A stretch of 64,000 nt of DNA, taken from contig JAYSZI010000039.1 of the NCBI GenBank assembly GCA_043738095.1, forward strand, positions 1 to 64,000, in the 5' to 3' direction. Shown here piece by piece: positions 8,364 to 16,963 of this stretch (positions are counted from its first letter, which is position 1; each line of letters opens with the position of its first letter). The position numbers were made by a program, and so were the translations under genes. Below the pieces are notes generated by a model that searched no databases, was not told the origin of the DNA, and worked only from the letters and a program-made list of their open reading frames with translations. Origin of the DNA: Lysobacter_K sp043738095. Its GTDB lineage: Bacteria > Pseudomonadota > Gammaproteobacteria > Xanthomonadales > Xanthomonadaceae.

Positions 8364-9203
8364 TCAGCCGCGATTGGTGGCGGCAACGGTCGCGGCGGCG
8401 GTCTGGGTGACCACTTCACCATCGATCACTGGCAGTCGCTGCCCCGGGCGATCGTCCATACGGATGGTCTGCTCCTGGCCCTGGTAGCGGTAGGTCACGT
8501 CATACCCGACGACCTCGTTCTCGCTGCCCAAAGCAATGCGGTTGCCCGGCTTGCTGCCAGTGCGCATCGTGCCGGTGGTGCCGTCGGGATTCCGGTAGGT
8601 CACGTTGTAGGCCACCACGCGCGACGACTGCGAGCTCGATTGCACGGTGCGGCACTGGCGATCGGTGCGGGTGACGACCCGGCCGCCAACGTGGTTGCGG
8701 TCGACGCGGTTGCCGACGAAACCCCCGGCCACCGCGCCGGCAGCGGTCGCCGCCTTCTTGCCATTGCCGCCGCCGACCTGATTACCGAGCAGGCCGCCGA
8801 TCAGAGCGCCAGCCACGGTGCCGCCGACGTTGCCATCACGCTCGGGCGCGCGGTCCTGCACCACCACGTCCTCGCAGACTTCGCGCGGGCTCGACGTTGT
8901 GCTGGTCTCACGCACCGGATCGGTGCCGATGACGGTCGCGTACAACTTTTTCTTCTCGTTGATGGGCTTGACGTTGAGCACGTCGGCGTACTCAACGCGA
9001 TCGGCTCGCTGGGCGGTGATAGCGCCGTTGGTCGCCAAATCACTGTTGAAGTTGGTGGCCAGCGGGCTTGTGGTCGGCGGGGCACCACGGGCCGTGGTGA
9101 ACGCCGGTGCGGCATCGGGGCCGCTGAAGCTGTTGTAGGCCGCGACGGCAACGCCGCCGACCAGCAGCGAAGCCAAGGCAACGGCAAGCATGTTCTTGTT
9201 CAT
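8364..9203 (-). CDS. Glycine-zipper 2TM envelope protein
   Basis: 279-residue exported protein. The N terminus MNKNMLAVALASLLVGGVAVA is a signal peptide or anchor without a lipobox cysteine. At about residues 125-163 there is the glycine-zipper (Rick_17kDa/SlyB-like) segment GGTVAGALIGGLLGNQVGGG and GAVAGGFVGNRV. The C-terminal part holds the YNVTYRNPDGTTGTMRT and YDVTYRYQGQEQTIRM repeats common in this family. Such proteins sit in the cell envelope and are often stress-induced; the precise role is not known. It is a single-gene unit with its own terminator. A paralogue of the same general class lies at 11819-12292. Confidence 0.83.
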   Translation of the reverse strand: MNKNMLAVALASLLVGGVAVAAYNSFSGPDAAPAFTTARGAPPTTSPLATNFNSDLATNGAITAQRADRVEYADVLNVKPINEKKKLYATVIGTDPVRETSTTSSPREVCEDVVVQDRAPERDGNVGGTVAGALIGGLLGNQVGGGNGKKAATAAGAVAGGFVGNRVDRNHVGGRVVTRTDRQCRTVQSSSQSSRVVAYNVTYRNPDGTTGTMRTGSKPGNRIALGSENEVVGYDVTYRYQGQEQTIRMDDRPGQRLPVIDGEVVTQTAAATVAATNRG

Positions 9204-9372
9204 GGGGGGCCTCCTGCTAGCGGGAACTAAGCCCGCAATGGGTTGGACGGCGCCATTCGACCACCCCGCAGCTGAACCTCTCCCGATTCGTTAACGTGAA
9301 GCTGTCGCGATGATGAACCGGACGCGTGCCGTGATAGCGTCAATCCATCGCGCTACCGCAGGCTCTACATCC

Positions 9373-9588
9373 ATGGCCAATCCCCTGCTCGCCCCCCTGT
9401 TCGGCTTTGTCCGGCGGCTAAGTTACCCCCGTCTGTTTATGCTCACTGCGGCACTTTTTTTTGTTGATCTGGTGATCCCCGACTTCGTGCCACTGGTCGA
9501 TGAGATCCTGCTGGGCCTGGGCACACTGCTATTGGCCAATTGGAAGAACCGCAAGGCCCCGATCGAGCCGCCCTTGCCTCCCGGCTAG
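9373..9588 (+). CDS. Small membrane protein, DUF6116 type
   Basis: 71-residue protein starting MANPLLAPLFGFVRRLSYPR with two hydrophobic stretches (roughly residues 19-37 and 42-56) and a short basic, proline-rich tail. The pattern PRLFMLTAALFFVDLVIPDF followed by VPLVDEILLGLGTLLLA is one I associate with the DUF6116 family of Lysobacterales. No function is known. It ends five bases before tatD, so the two are probably co-transcribed. The longer frame starting upstream adds 21 residues without membrane-protein character and is not preferred. Confidence 0.72.
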   Translation: MANPLLAPLFGFVRRLSYPRLFMLTAALFFVDLVIPDFVPLVDEILLGLGTLLLANWKNRKAPIEPPLPPG

Positions 9589-9593
9589 CCCAA

Positions 9594-10364
9594 ATGCTGG
9601 TCGACACTCACAGCCACCTGGATGTCAGTGAGTTCGATGGAGATCGCAATGCGGTGATTGCGCGCGCGCGCGCGGTCGGAGTCACACGGCAGATCCTCCC
9701 TGCCATCGAAGCGGCGAGTTGGCCCAAGCTGCGCGAGATCTGCGCCGACGAGCCCGGATTATTCGCCGCGTACGGCCTGCATCCGATGTACTTGCACGCC
9801 CATCGTGAAGAGCACCTAGCGCAACTGCATGATTGGATCCAACGCGAGCGGCCAGTCGCCGTGGGCGAATGCGGCCTGGATTTTTTTGTCGAAGACCTCG
9901 ACCCCGTCGCCCAAGCGCAGTACTTCGACGGCCAACTGCGCTTGGCGCGGGACTTTGATCTGCCCGTTATCGTGCATGCCCGCCGTGCGGTGGACGCCGT
10001 GATCGCTGCCATTCGCCGGATTGGTGGCTTGCGCGGCGTGGTTCACAGTTTCCCGGGCAGTCTCGAGCAGGCACGCCAATTGGCGCAGGCCGGCTTTCTG
10101 CTGGGGCTGGGCGGCCCGGTGACATACGAACGCGCCAATCGCCTGCGCAAACTGGCTGCGACGATGCCGTTGGAATGGCTGTTGCTGGAAACCGATTCGC
10201 CAGACCAACCAGACAGCGGCCTGCGCGGTCAGCGCAATGAACCCGCGCGTCTGACGCAGGTGCTGCATACGATCGCAATTCTGCGCAACGCCGACCCCGC
10301 CGACATCGCGCGCGCCACCAGCGCCAACGCCGAACGCCTGTTCGCACTGCCCGCCGCGGCTTAG
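9594..10364 (+). CDS. TatD family metal-dependent hydrolase
   Basis: 256-residue TatD-type hydrolase, a TIM-barrel metalloenzyme with DNase/3'-5' exonuclease activity in characterised relatives. All metal-binding motifs are visible: DTHSHLD at residues 4-10, GECGLDF, PVIVHARRA, VVHSFPGS and LLLETDSP. The start ATG at 9594 (MLVDTHSHLD) is the normal family N terminus; an in-frame upstream start would overlap DUF6116. The stop TAG shares four bases with the convergent tcdA stop (TTAG at 10361-10364). Confidence 0.92.
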   Translation: MLVDTHSHLDVSEFDGDRNAVIARARAVGVTRQILPAIEAASWPKLREICADEPGLFAAYGLHPMYLHAHREEHLAQLHDWIQRERPVAVGECGLDFFVEDLDPVAQAQYFDGQLRLARDFDLPVIVHARRAVDAVIAAIRRIGGLRGVVHSFPGSLEQARQLAQAGFLLGLGGPVTYERANRLRKLAATMPLEWLLLETDSPDQPDSGLRGQRNEPARLTQVLHTIAILRNADPADIARATSANAERLFALPAAA

Positions 10365-11170
10365 GCGATGCGCTGCTTCAGCAGCAACTCCAGCGCCTTG
10401 CCGACCGCCGCGAACGCGAACGCGCCGGTGATGTGCGTGGCGGCTCCCAGTCCGGCGCCGCAGTCGAGCTTCAATGCCACCTCGCCGCCGACCTCGGGCC
10501 GCACCCCACACACGCTGCCGTCGGCTTGCGGGTAGCGCACATTTTCCAGCGAATACACCGCGGGCACGCTGAAGTAGCGGTCAGCGTTCTTCGGGAAATT
10601 GAATTCGCTGCGCAGTTTCTTGCGGATCAGCGCGAGCATTGCATCGTGCTCAGTACGCGATAGATCGCGAATGCGCACCAAGGTTGGATCGGTGCGCCCG
10701 CCGGCGGAGCCGCACACTATTACCGGCAACTTGCGACGGCGGCACCAGGCAATCAACTCAACCTTGCTCCGAAAGCTGTCGCACGCATCGAGTACCAAAT
10801 CGAAGCCGTGGTCGAGCATCTCACCCAGATTGGTCGGGGTCACGAAGCTCGGCACCGCCGTCACTGCGATATGTGGATTGATCGCGCGACACCGGTCGGC
10901 CATCGCCTCGACTTTGGCCCGGCCATACTGGCCTGCGTGTGCGGGCAACTGGCGGTTGGTGTTGGACACACAGATGTCGTCGGCATCGATCAACGTCAGA
11001 TGACCGATGCCGGTGCGCGCCAGCGCCTCGACGGCCCACGAACCGACGCCCCCCATGCCAACGACCGCAACGCGGCACCTGGCGAAGCGCTCGACGGCGC
11101 CGACGCCATACAGCCGATCGACGCCGGCGAAACGCTGCTGCCAGGAGACATCCAGAAGGGTCATGCTCAT
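10361..11170 (-). CDS. tcdA: tRNA threonylcarbamoyladenosine dehydratase
   Basis: 269-residue E1-like (ThiF/MoeB fold) enzyme that uses ATP to cyclise t6A37 in tRNA to ct6A. The N terminus WQQRFAGVDRLYGVGAVERF and nucleotide-binding VAVVGMGGVGSWAVEALART are characteristic, as are DADDICVSNTNRQLPA and DACDSFRSKVELIAWC. The start at 11170 (MSMTLLDVSWQQRF) is taken; the second ATG at 11164 is equally possible. The long frame continuing upstream is antisense to the cytochrome gene and is not coding. Confidence 0.93.
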   Translation of the reverse strand: MSMTLLDVSWQQRFAGVDRLYGVGAVERFARCRVAVVGMGGVGSWAVEALARTGIGHLTLIDADDICVSNTNRQLPAHAGQYGRAKVEAMADRCRAINPHIAVTAVPSFVTPTNLGEMLDHGFDLVLDACDSFRSKVELIAWCRRRKLPVIVCGSAGGRTDPTLVRIRDLSRTEHDAMLALIRKKLRSEFNFPKNADRYFSVPAVYSLENVRYPQADGSVCGVRPEVGGEVALKLDCGAGLGAATHITGAFAFAAVGKALELLLKQRIA

Positions 11171-11248
11171 GCGCACATTGTAATGCGCGCGGCCATTTCC
11201 CCCGGGGACTGCGTGGTATCGTGCGGCGAAATCCGATGGAGCGATGCC

Positions 11249-11701
11249 ATGAGCGACCCGACGCCTGCTACCACCCCTGCCGCGCGCAAGGGACACGGCT
11301 CCAAGTACTTCTTCCTTTTTCTGCTGGGCCTGGTGATCGGCATCGTCGCCACGGTGATGGCGGTGCGCGCGATCGATGCACGCAAGGACCACTTCCACGA
11401 TAGCGTCATGCATGTGCAGCAATGGCATCTCAACCAGCTCAAGAGCAACGTTGAACAAAACCGTTGCAGCGCCACCGACACGCTGCCGCATCTGGAGGCG
11501 CTGCGCACGATGGCCGACGACATCCAGCCCGCATTCCCCGATCTGCGCGATGACAAGCGCTTCACTGACCACGCCAGCCAATTGCGCGGCGCGGTGGACG
11601 CGGCTCGCAGCGCACCGCCGCTGACGTGCGAAGGTGTCACTAAAGTGGCGTCGACGATCGGCGAAACCTGCAAAGCCTGTCACCAGGATTTCCACAACTG
11701 A
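11249..11701 (+). CDS. Membrane-anchored c-type cytochrome, cytochrome c'-like
   Basis: 150-residue protein with one N-terminal transmembrane helix (about residues 20-40, KYFFLFLLGLVIGIVATVMA) and no cleavage site, so it should be anchored to the inner membrane with the rest in the periplasm. A single haem-binding CxxCH (CKACH, residues 141-145) lies at the very C terminus, the placement seen in class II cytochromes c'. The region between is helical, as in a four-helix bundle. Two further cysteines (about 73 and 127) could pair. I do not recognise a specific named family. It is likely a small electron-transfer or gas-binding protein. Confidence 0.7.
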   Translation: MSDPTPATTPAARKGHGSKYFFLFLLGLVIGIVATVMAVRAIDARKDHFHDSVMHVQQWHLNQLKSNVEQNRCSATDTLPHLEALRTMADDIQPAFPDLRDDKRFTDHASQLRGAVDAARSAPPLTCEGVTKVASTIGETCKACHQDFHN

Positions 11702-11818
11702 AGACGATCCCCGCCGCGCGCTGAATGGGTGCGCGGTGGTTGATCGGGTGTTCATGAACCTGCGACTAGGTTGATGGCGTTGGCGAATATTGCCTTTCCC
11801 ATTCCGCAGGAGATCCGC

Positions 11819-12292
11819 ATGAACACCATCAAGTTTCGTTTGCTCAGCGTGGCCGCGGTCGCCTCCTTGGCGCTGGCAGGCTGTGCAACGGCGCCGTACA
11901 ACTCGCCCGGCTACGGCAGCGCTCCGGCGCCGGTCGGCAGCGGCGTCAACTGCTACGACTGTGGCACCGTGACTCGCATTGAAATGACCGGCGGTGGTTC
12001 AAACGTGCCCAATGCCACCGGTGCCGTGCTCGGTGGCCTCGTAGGCGCAGCGGCAGGCCGCAAGATCGCCGACGACGAAAGTAAGGGCCGTCAGAACTCC
12101 GCCACGGTGGCGGGTGCCGTGGCTGGCGCGGTTGCCGGCAACGCGATTCAAAACCGGGTGGGCGGCTCGGCGTACAACGTGCATGTGCGTATGAATGATG
12201 GGCGCGCCACCGTAGTGAGCCAGAACGATCTGGGCGGCATCCGCGAAGGTTCGTACGTCCGGGTCTACAACGGCCGGGCCTGGATTCGCTAA
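11819..12292 (+). CDS. Glycine-zipper outer-membrane lipoprotein
   Basis: 157-residue lipoprotein. The signal peptide MNTIKFRLLSVAAVASLALAG ends in a lipobox LALAGC with Cys22; the residue after it (Ala) suits outer-membrane sorting. A glycine-zipper 2TM segment follows (ATGAVLGGLVGAAAGRKI and ATVAGAVAGAVAGNAI), then a conserved C-terminal domain ending in REGSYVRVYNGRAWIR. This is the SlyB/Pcp (17 kDa antigen) architecture. A strong AGGAG ribosome site sits about six bases before the ATG at 11819, which decides this start over the earlier in-frame one. A terminator follows the stop. Confidence 0.88.
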   Translation: MNTIKFRLLSVAAVASLALAGCATAPYNSPGYGSAPAPVGSGVNCYDCGTVTRIEMTGGGSNVPNATGAVLGGLVGAAAGRKIADDESKGRQNSATVAGAVAGAVAGNAIQNRVGGSAYNVHVRMNDGRATVVSQNDLGGIREGSYVRVYNGRAWIR

Positions 12293-12317
12293 GACGCTCC
12301 GCATATCCCACGGTTGC

Positions 12318-12348
12318 AAAAAGGCCCGCTCATGCGGGCCTTTTTTTA
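12318..12348. terminator. Rho-independent terminator, probably bidirectional
   Basis: Stem AAGGCCCGC / GCGGGCCTT around a four-base loop, with a T run on the right and an A run on the left. It lies 26 bases after the lipoprotein stop and 23 before the convergent pilE stop, so it can serve both. Confidence 0.87.
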
Positions 12349-12370
12349 TTGCGCACACCGCAGCCCGGAT

Positions 12371-12799
12371 CTAGCAGGCGTAGCCGGCGGGCGGTGAGCC
12401 GGTTTGCCCACGCAGGCCCACATGAGTCAGGGTCAACGTGCCGCATTTGGTGTCCGACACCTGTCCCTTCTGCGGGACCGCCTGCAACGTATAAGAAGAC
12501 GCACCGATCGCGCTGGCACTGATCTGGTACCACCCACCTTCCGTGGTCATCTGATCGACGCCAGCACAACCCGCCGCGTTGTAGGCGTTGAAGCGCGTAT
12601 AGCAGCGCTCGAGCCGACCCGCGATCTCGTTGAGCGCCACTTTGCCCTCCGCGCGACGGCCTTTGCGCATTTGCTCTTCGTAGCTGGGGTACGCAATGGT
12701 CGCGAGGATCGCCACTACCGCCACCACGATCATGAGTTCGATCAAGGTGAAACCGCGGGCGTGGCGCAGGCGTTGGATGTGGCTCATGGCCAGAATCAT
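12371..12799 (-). CDS. pilE: Type IV pilus minor pilin PilE
   Basis: Type IV pilin-like protein (142 residues from the chosen start) with a class III signal peptide: RHARGFTLIELMIVVAVVAI, cleaved between G and F by PilD, with the conserved Glu at mature position 5. The globular part has four cysteines (C-Y, G-C-A, K-C-G and a terminal C), including the C-terminal pair expected for a disulfide-bonded D-region. The start at 12799 overlaps the pilY1 stop as ATGA; 12787 and 12817 are other in-frame ATGs and no clear ribosome site separates them. It is last in the fimT-pilV-W-X-Y1 operon and ends in TAG. Confidence 0.87.
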   Translation of the reverse strand: MILAMSHIQRLRHARGFTLIELMIVVAVVAILATIAYPSYEEQMRKGRRAEGKVALNEIAGRLERCYTRFNAYNAAGCAGVDQMTTEGGWYQISASAIGASSYTLQAVPQKGQVSDTKCGTLTLTHVGLRGQTGSPPAGYAC

Positions 12800-15700
12800 G
12801 GCCAGATCTGCCGCCATGAGGTGCGCCCACGGGCGACCGAGTCCTTTTCCCCTACCTGCTGGATGCCACCGGAGTGTCCCGCCAACAGTTTGCTTTGCTT
12901 GCCTGTCCCCGGGAGGTTGAAGATGTTTGGCGTCTCCAGACCACCCACGGTGGAGCCAATGCCGGACGCCGCCGTCTGCGCGCCATCATGGGTCACGGTA
13001 TCGCCGGGTTTGCCGCTGGCGCTGTCGGTAAAAAGACCATCGCCATTGAGGTCGAGCACGGGGGAGGCAAAACGCCCACCATCGCGCGCCTGCAACTCCA
13101 TCAACCAACCATCGGACCCGCCCGTGCAAGGATCGCCCGGCATCATTGTGGCGAAAATGATGCGACCTCCCTGCAGGATAGGATCGGCCACCGCGCGTTC
13201 GCCTTTGAAGCCGTTGGCGGCATAGACCAAGTCCAGGTACCAGCCTTTCTCATTGGTCAGCGAACGATTCGACGTGACCCGCACCTTGGTGGCGTTGGGC
13301 AGCGTCGTTTCCAACAGCACGCTCTGGGCCAGTAGCGCGCTGCGCCCCGCCAACGGGGTGTTACTGGCGTTGTTGTCGTCTAGCACGCCATAAAAACTCT
13401 GTACCGGGCCGGTGCCGCTGGCGGTGTTGTCGCCGTCCTCGAAAAACTTGCCGGTACCGAAGTACACCATCTGCCCCGCACCGGCCGGTCCACGGCCCAC
13501 CACCGGCCGCGCAGTGATTGGTTGGCGGTTCGCGCAGCCGTAGATCGAGGCAGCGTCGCCCCCAGCGCAGGCGGTGATCAACGGACGCGGCGCATTGCCT
13601 TGCCTGTGGTGCACTGCCCACGCGCCAGGCGCGGAATTGTCCACATCAAAACGCCACAGGTTGCCCCACAGGTCACCCGCGTAAATCATGTCGATGATTG
13701 TGTCGCCGTTGGTATCGACCGGATAAGGCGCCGACAGGCCATTGGCCGTGTTGCTTCCGGCGACGAAGGACGGGTCGGTATCGATCTTGGCAAGCAACAC
13801 GCCGGTCTCGATGTCGACCACGAACAACTTGGCGGACTTGTCGAGGCCGTAGCCGCTGCCAAAAATCGCGGCGAACTTGCCGTTTGCCATGCGTTGGATG
13901 CTTGGCAGGCCGGTGACGACACCCAGGTCAGGATCGGTGAACTCCCAGAGCACCTTGGGCGCGGTACTGGCAACCGGATCGGTGACGTCGATCGCGATCA
14001 CACTCTTTCCGCCGGCCCCCATCGCCGTGACCAGAACCGTGTGCCAGGCCCCACCGAAATAGGCATCGCCGGCCACCGGCTTGCCATCGACGTAATAGCG
14101 ATGCGCGTAGTCGCTGCGCGGCAACTGCGCCAGTGCGGGCGCCTGACCCGTGGCCGCCCGCAGGAACTCGGAAGGAATGAAGGCCCATTGCTCGATGCCC
14201 GTTGCCGCATTGAACGCGTGCAGCATGCCGTCGTTGGCCCCGACGTACACCATCGGCGTGCGCGCCGATTTGCCGAAGCGAAACGCCTGGTAGCTGTCGC
14301 GCCCCGCAGCGGTGGCCGGCAAGCGATCGTAGGCGTAGTTCTCGGTGCCGACATAGCGTGGGCTCGAATTGACGATATCGCCCAGTGCGGTGCTGCGGTC
14401 GCGCAGCTTGATGCCGCCGCTCGCCTGCTGCGCCGCGAGGTCGCCGCGTAACCAGCGGACGCGACGCTCACCGGCACCATCGGACTTGGTGGTGTCCTGC
14501 GGATCGAGATTGAAGGCGGCCTTCTGCTCCGCGGACAGGTTGTCCCAGAGAAACTCGGTGCGTGCGCCGCTGGCGGAGCTGAAATAGATTTTGCGCGTCG
14601 CGTGGGCGGGCATCGACGTGCCTGCGTTCCAGTTCGGTGTGCCAAGAGCGCCGGCGCTGGTGACCGAATAGGCAATCAGTTCACCCGTCCATTGAGCGGC
14701 GTTGAAGCGGGCTTGGAACAGCTGGGTGCCACCGCCGGCACGCGTCGAGGAGGCAGCGGTGCGCGAGCCCGACCCGACCGAGTTCGACATGATGTTCGAC
14801 AACGCCTGCTGCAACTTGGTGGTGAGGTCCGTCGTGGTGGTCGCATTGAGCATCTCGCCGCGGCCGTTGACAGCCGCATGGTAGAGGTCGTCGACCTGCA
14901 CCGGGCTGCGGACCGCAGTGGGATCAACCCACGCCGGCGGCGCTGTGTAGGCATCGGCAACCTTGAAGTGGGTCATGCCGAAGATGTCACCCTTCGCCCC
15001 CAAGGTGATGCCGTAGGTGTTCATGTGCGGATTGAAATTGCAGTCCAGCCCGGCCGGTGGGTTCGGGTTGGGGGCGCTCGCGGTGCCGCAGGCCGCCGGT
15101 GCGCGCACCTTGCCCTGCGGCAGATCAGAGCGGACGCCGGCGTAATACTTCATCGCGATGTCGGCAATGGTGTTGCTGTGCCCGTCCTTGTCGAGGTCGC
15201 CAGCGGCGTTGCCGGAGTCCGGAGCGGAGAACCCGTCAGTGAACTGCAGCGCAAAGTTCTTCTGGCATTCCTTCTTGACGATCCCGAGGCTCGAGTTATT
15301 GAACTGCTTGCCGACAAAATCGAGCGCCTGGCGGTTGGGCGTGCCGCCGCTGTTGGCACCGACCTGATACACGAATTTGTAGAGGTCGCTACGCTGCGAA
15401 TCGATGTCCCACATCGACAGGTTGACCAAGCCGTTGATCGGTGTGCCGCCGACGTATGCGCCGCTGATGTCGGCAAACGCCGCGCCCATGCCGGCTCGCA
15501 GCGCGAGATGGCGCTTGCGGTGGTACTGGAACCAGTTTGCGAAGTTCTGCATCGCAGCGGTTCCGGCATCGATCCGATAGCGGGTCAGGCAGTACCCGTC
15601 GGGCGCAATGGCGTGGATTGCTGCCGGCAGAGTGACGGTCGGATCGGCTGTAAACGCGGCGTAGGCGGCGGGGTTCGGCGTCGCGCAGTTGTACGACTTG

Positions 15701-16437
15701 GCGGCCAGCGAGTAGTCGATCCCACTGTCGCTGTTGCGCAGGTAATAGGTCGCCGGGTAGTAACTGAAACCCTGATTGATCGCGCTTGCGCTGCGGCGGG
15801 CGTTGCCCGATGCGCTGGCACGCATCCCGATCTGCACCCGGAACGTCCAATTAGACGCGGCACTGTCGACATTGGCGGTCAGATTGAGCGTGCCGGTGCC
15901 ATAGACCGGGTCGGATTTAGCCGCTGTCGGCACCGCATCGGCGAAGGCGTAGCCGCCGCCACTGGTCCAAGGCCGATAGACCGCGTTGGGGTTGTAGTAA
16001 GCGCCGTTGTAATCGGGACTGCGCGCAAAGGCGTATTCCGGCAATGGCGGTACGGCGAAGTGATCGTTGGTCGAGTCGTTGTAGACGCGGTTGCCCGTAC
16101 CGGTTCCATTGGGGAACAGGTAGACGTATTTCTGCCATGTCGCGTCCGCGCCACCAACCTCGTTGTAGTTGAAGCCCGACCCGCCCCGTCGGCCGCTGCC
16201 CCAGAACGATGCATTCGACGTGTTCCACCATAGGGCGCCGTCGTTGGTGGTTAACAACAACTCGCCGTCCATGCTGCCGGAGTTGTCGATCACCAACGCG
16301 ATGTTGGGCTTGACCGCGCCGGCCAACGTCAGCGGCGATTGCGCGATGCCGGCGCGAACGTCGTTACCGGGCGTCAGGGCGGCAATGCCCACCACCAGCG
16401 CGGTCGCGGACAGTAGGCCGCAGATGCTTGATTTCAT
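12796..16437 (-). CDS. pilY1: Type IV pilus tip adhesin / biogenesis factor PilY1
   Basis: 1213-residue PilY1 homologue, the tip-associated protein that primes pilus assembly and acts in adhesion and surface sensing. A Sec signal peptide covers about 1-29. Residues 46-58 (NIALVIDNSGSMD) hold the D-x-S-x-S MIDAS motif of a von Willebrand A-like domain (D51, S53, S55). The C-terminal third is the PilY1 beta-propeller, with VYVGANDGMLHAFNAATG and, near residues 905-915, an EF-hand-like calcium loop DTNGDTIID followed by YAGDLWGNLWRFD. Length and both ends fit the family, so it looks intact. It starts 13 bases after the pilX stop and overlaps pilE. Confidence 0.95.
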   Translation of the reverse strand: MKSSICGLLSATALVVGIAALTPGNDVRAGIAQSPLTLAGAVKPNIALVIDNSGSMDGELLLTTNDGALWWNTSNASFWGSGRRGGSGFNYNEVGGADATWQKYVYLFPNGTGTGNRVYNDSTNDHFAVPPLPEYAFARSPDYNGAYYNPNAVYRPWTSGGGYAFADAVPTAAKSDPVYGTGTLNLTANVDSAASNWTFRVQIGMRASASGNARRSASAINQGFSYYPATYYLRNSDSGIDYSLAAKSYNCATPNPAAYAAFTADPTVTLPAAIHAIAPDGYCLTRYRIDAGTAAMQNFANWFQYHRKRHLALRAGMGAAFADISGAYVGGTPINGLVNLSMWDIDSQRSDLYKFVYQVGANSGGTPNRQALDFVGKQFNNSSLGIVKKECQKNFALQFTDGFSAPDSGNAAGDLDKDGHSNTIADIAMKYYAGVRSDLPQGKVRAPAACGTASAPNPNPPAGLDCNFNPHMNTYGITLGAKGDIFGMTHFKVADAYTAPPAWVDPTAVRSPVQVDDLYHAAVNGRGEMLNATTTTDLTTKLQQALSNIMSNSVGSGSRTAASSTRAGGGTQLFQARFNAAQWTGELIAYSVTSAGALGTPNWNAGTSMPAHATRKIYFSSASGARTEFLWDNLSAEQKAAFNLDPQDTTKSDGAGERRVRWLRGDLAAQQASGGIKLRDRSTALGDIVNSSPRYVGTENYAYDRLPATAAGRDSYQAFRFGKSARTPMVYVGANDGMLHAFNAATGIEQWAFIPSEFLRAATGQAPALAQLPRSDYAHRYYVDGKPVAGDAYFGGAWHTVLVTAMGAGGKSVIAIDVTDPVASTAPKVLWEFTDPDLGVVTGLPSIQRMANGKFAAIFGSGYGLDKSAKLFVVDIETGVLLAKIDTDPSFVAGSNTANGLSAPYPVDTNGDTIIDMIYAGDLWGNLWRFDVDNSAPGAWAVHHRQGNAPRPLITACAGGDAASIYGCANRQPITARPVVGRGPAGAGQMVYFGTGKFFEDGDNTASGTGPVQSFYGVLDDNNASNTPLAGRSALLAQSVLLETTLPNATKVRVTSNRSLTNEKGWYLDLVYAANGFKGERAVADPILQGGRIIFATMMPGDPCTGGSDGWLMELQARDGGRFASPVLDLNGDGLFTDSASGKPGDTVTHDGAQTAASGIGSTVGGLETPNIFNLPGTGKQSKLLAGHSGGIQQVGEKDSVARGRTSWRQIWP

Positions 16438-16450
16438 GCTGGTGTCCGCC

Positions 16451-16963
16451 TCAACGCCGGTACGTGGTTTGGAGGATCACGAACGTGTCCCCGCGTTGGC
16501 CGTAGCCGCGCGCGCTGATCCGGTACACCGTGCCTTCCTGCGGCTGCTCGGCAGGATTGAGGCCGCCGCCCGGGTCGGGGACGGCAGGCAATTCCTCGAT
16601 GGAAATCTGCGCATTGGCGCCGTTGATCGTGTAGCTGAGCTTGCCGTTTGCGGCCGCGTCCCACGCGGTGGGCTGGGTCCAATCCGGCGCCGGCTTGATC
16701 GCATAGTGGTACCAGCCGGCGGTCTTGGTCACGTCGGGCAACGCTGCCGCGTCCAGCCGACCCTCGCCTTCGCGCAAGGCGGCTTCGGCAGTCTGGAACG
16801 CCTGGTCGAGCTGGCGCGAGTTGCCCGCCATCCGCTCCATCAAGACGGCTCCGCGCGTGGCTGCGAGCACCAGCACAGTCAGCACCAGCAGGATCATCAA
16901 GCTGACCACCAGCACTGCTCCGCGTTGGCGGGAGCGCAGAGGGCGAACACGGAAGGGCTTCAT
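16451..16963 (-). CDS. pilX: Type IV pilus minor pilin PilX
   Basis: 170-residue minor pilin. The prepilin motif QRGAVLVVSLMILLVLTVLV has the G|A cleavage junction at residues 15/16. Position +5 of the mature protein is not Glu, which is normal for PilX and the related GspK. The middle contains the family segment MERMAGNSRQLDQAFQTAEA and AALREGEGRL. The start ATG overlaps the pilW stop by four bases (ATGA). Confidence 0.92.
   Translation of the reverse strand: MKPFRVRPLRSRQRGAVLVVSLMILLVLTVLVLAATRGAVLMERMAGNSRQLDQAFQTAEAALREGEGRLDAAALPDVTKTAGWYHYAIKPAPDWTQPTAWDAAANGKLSYTINGANAQISIEELPAVPDPGGGLNPAEQPQEGTVYRISARGYGQRGDTFVILQTTYRR

Noticed and set aside
6684..9230. 848-codon plus-strand open frame
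   Set aside because: Opposite to gcdH and the glycine-zipper gene, both of which have clear motifs and a terminator in the gap between them.
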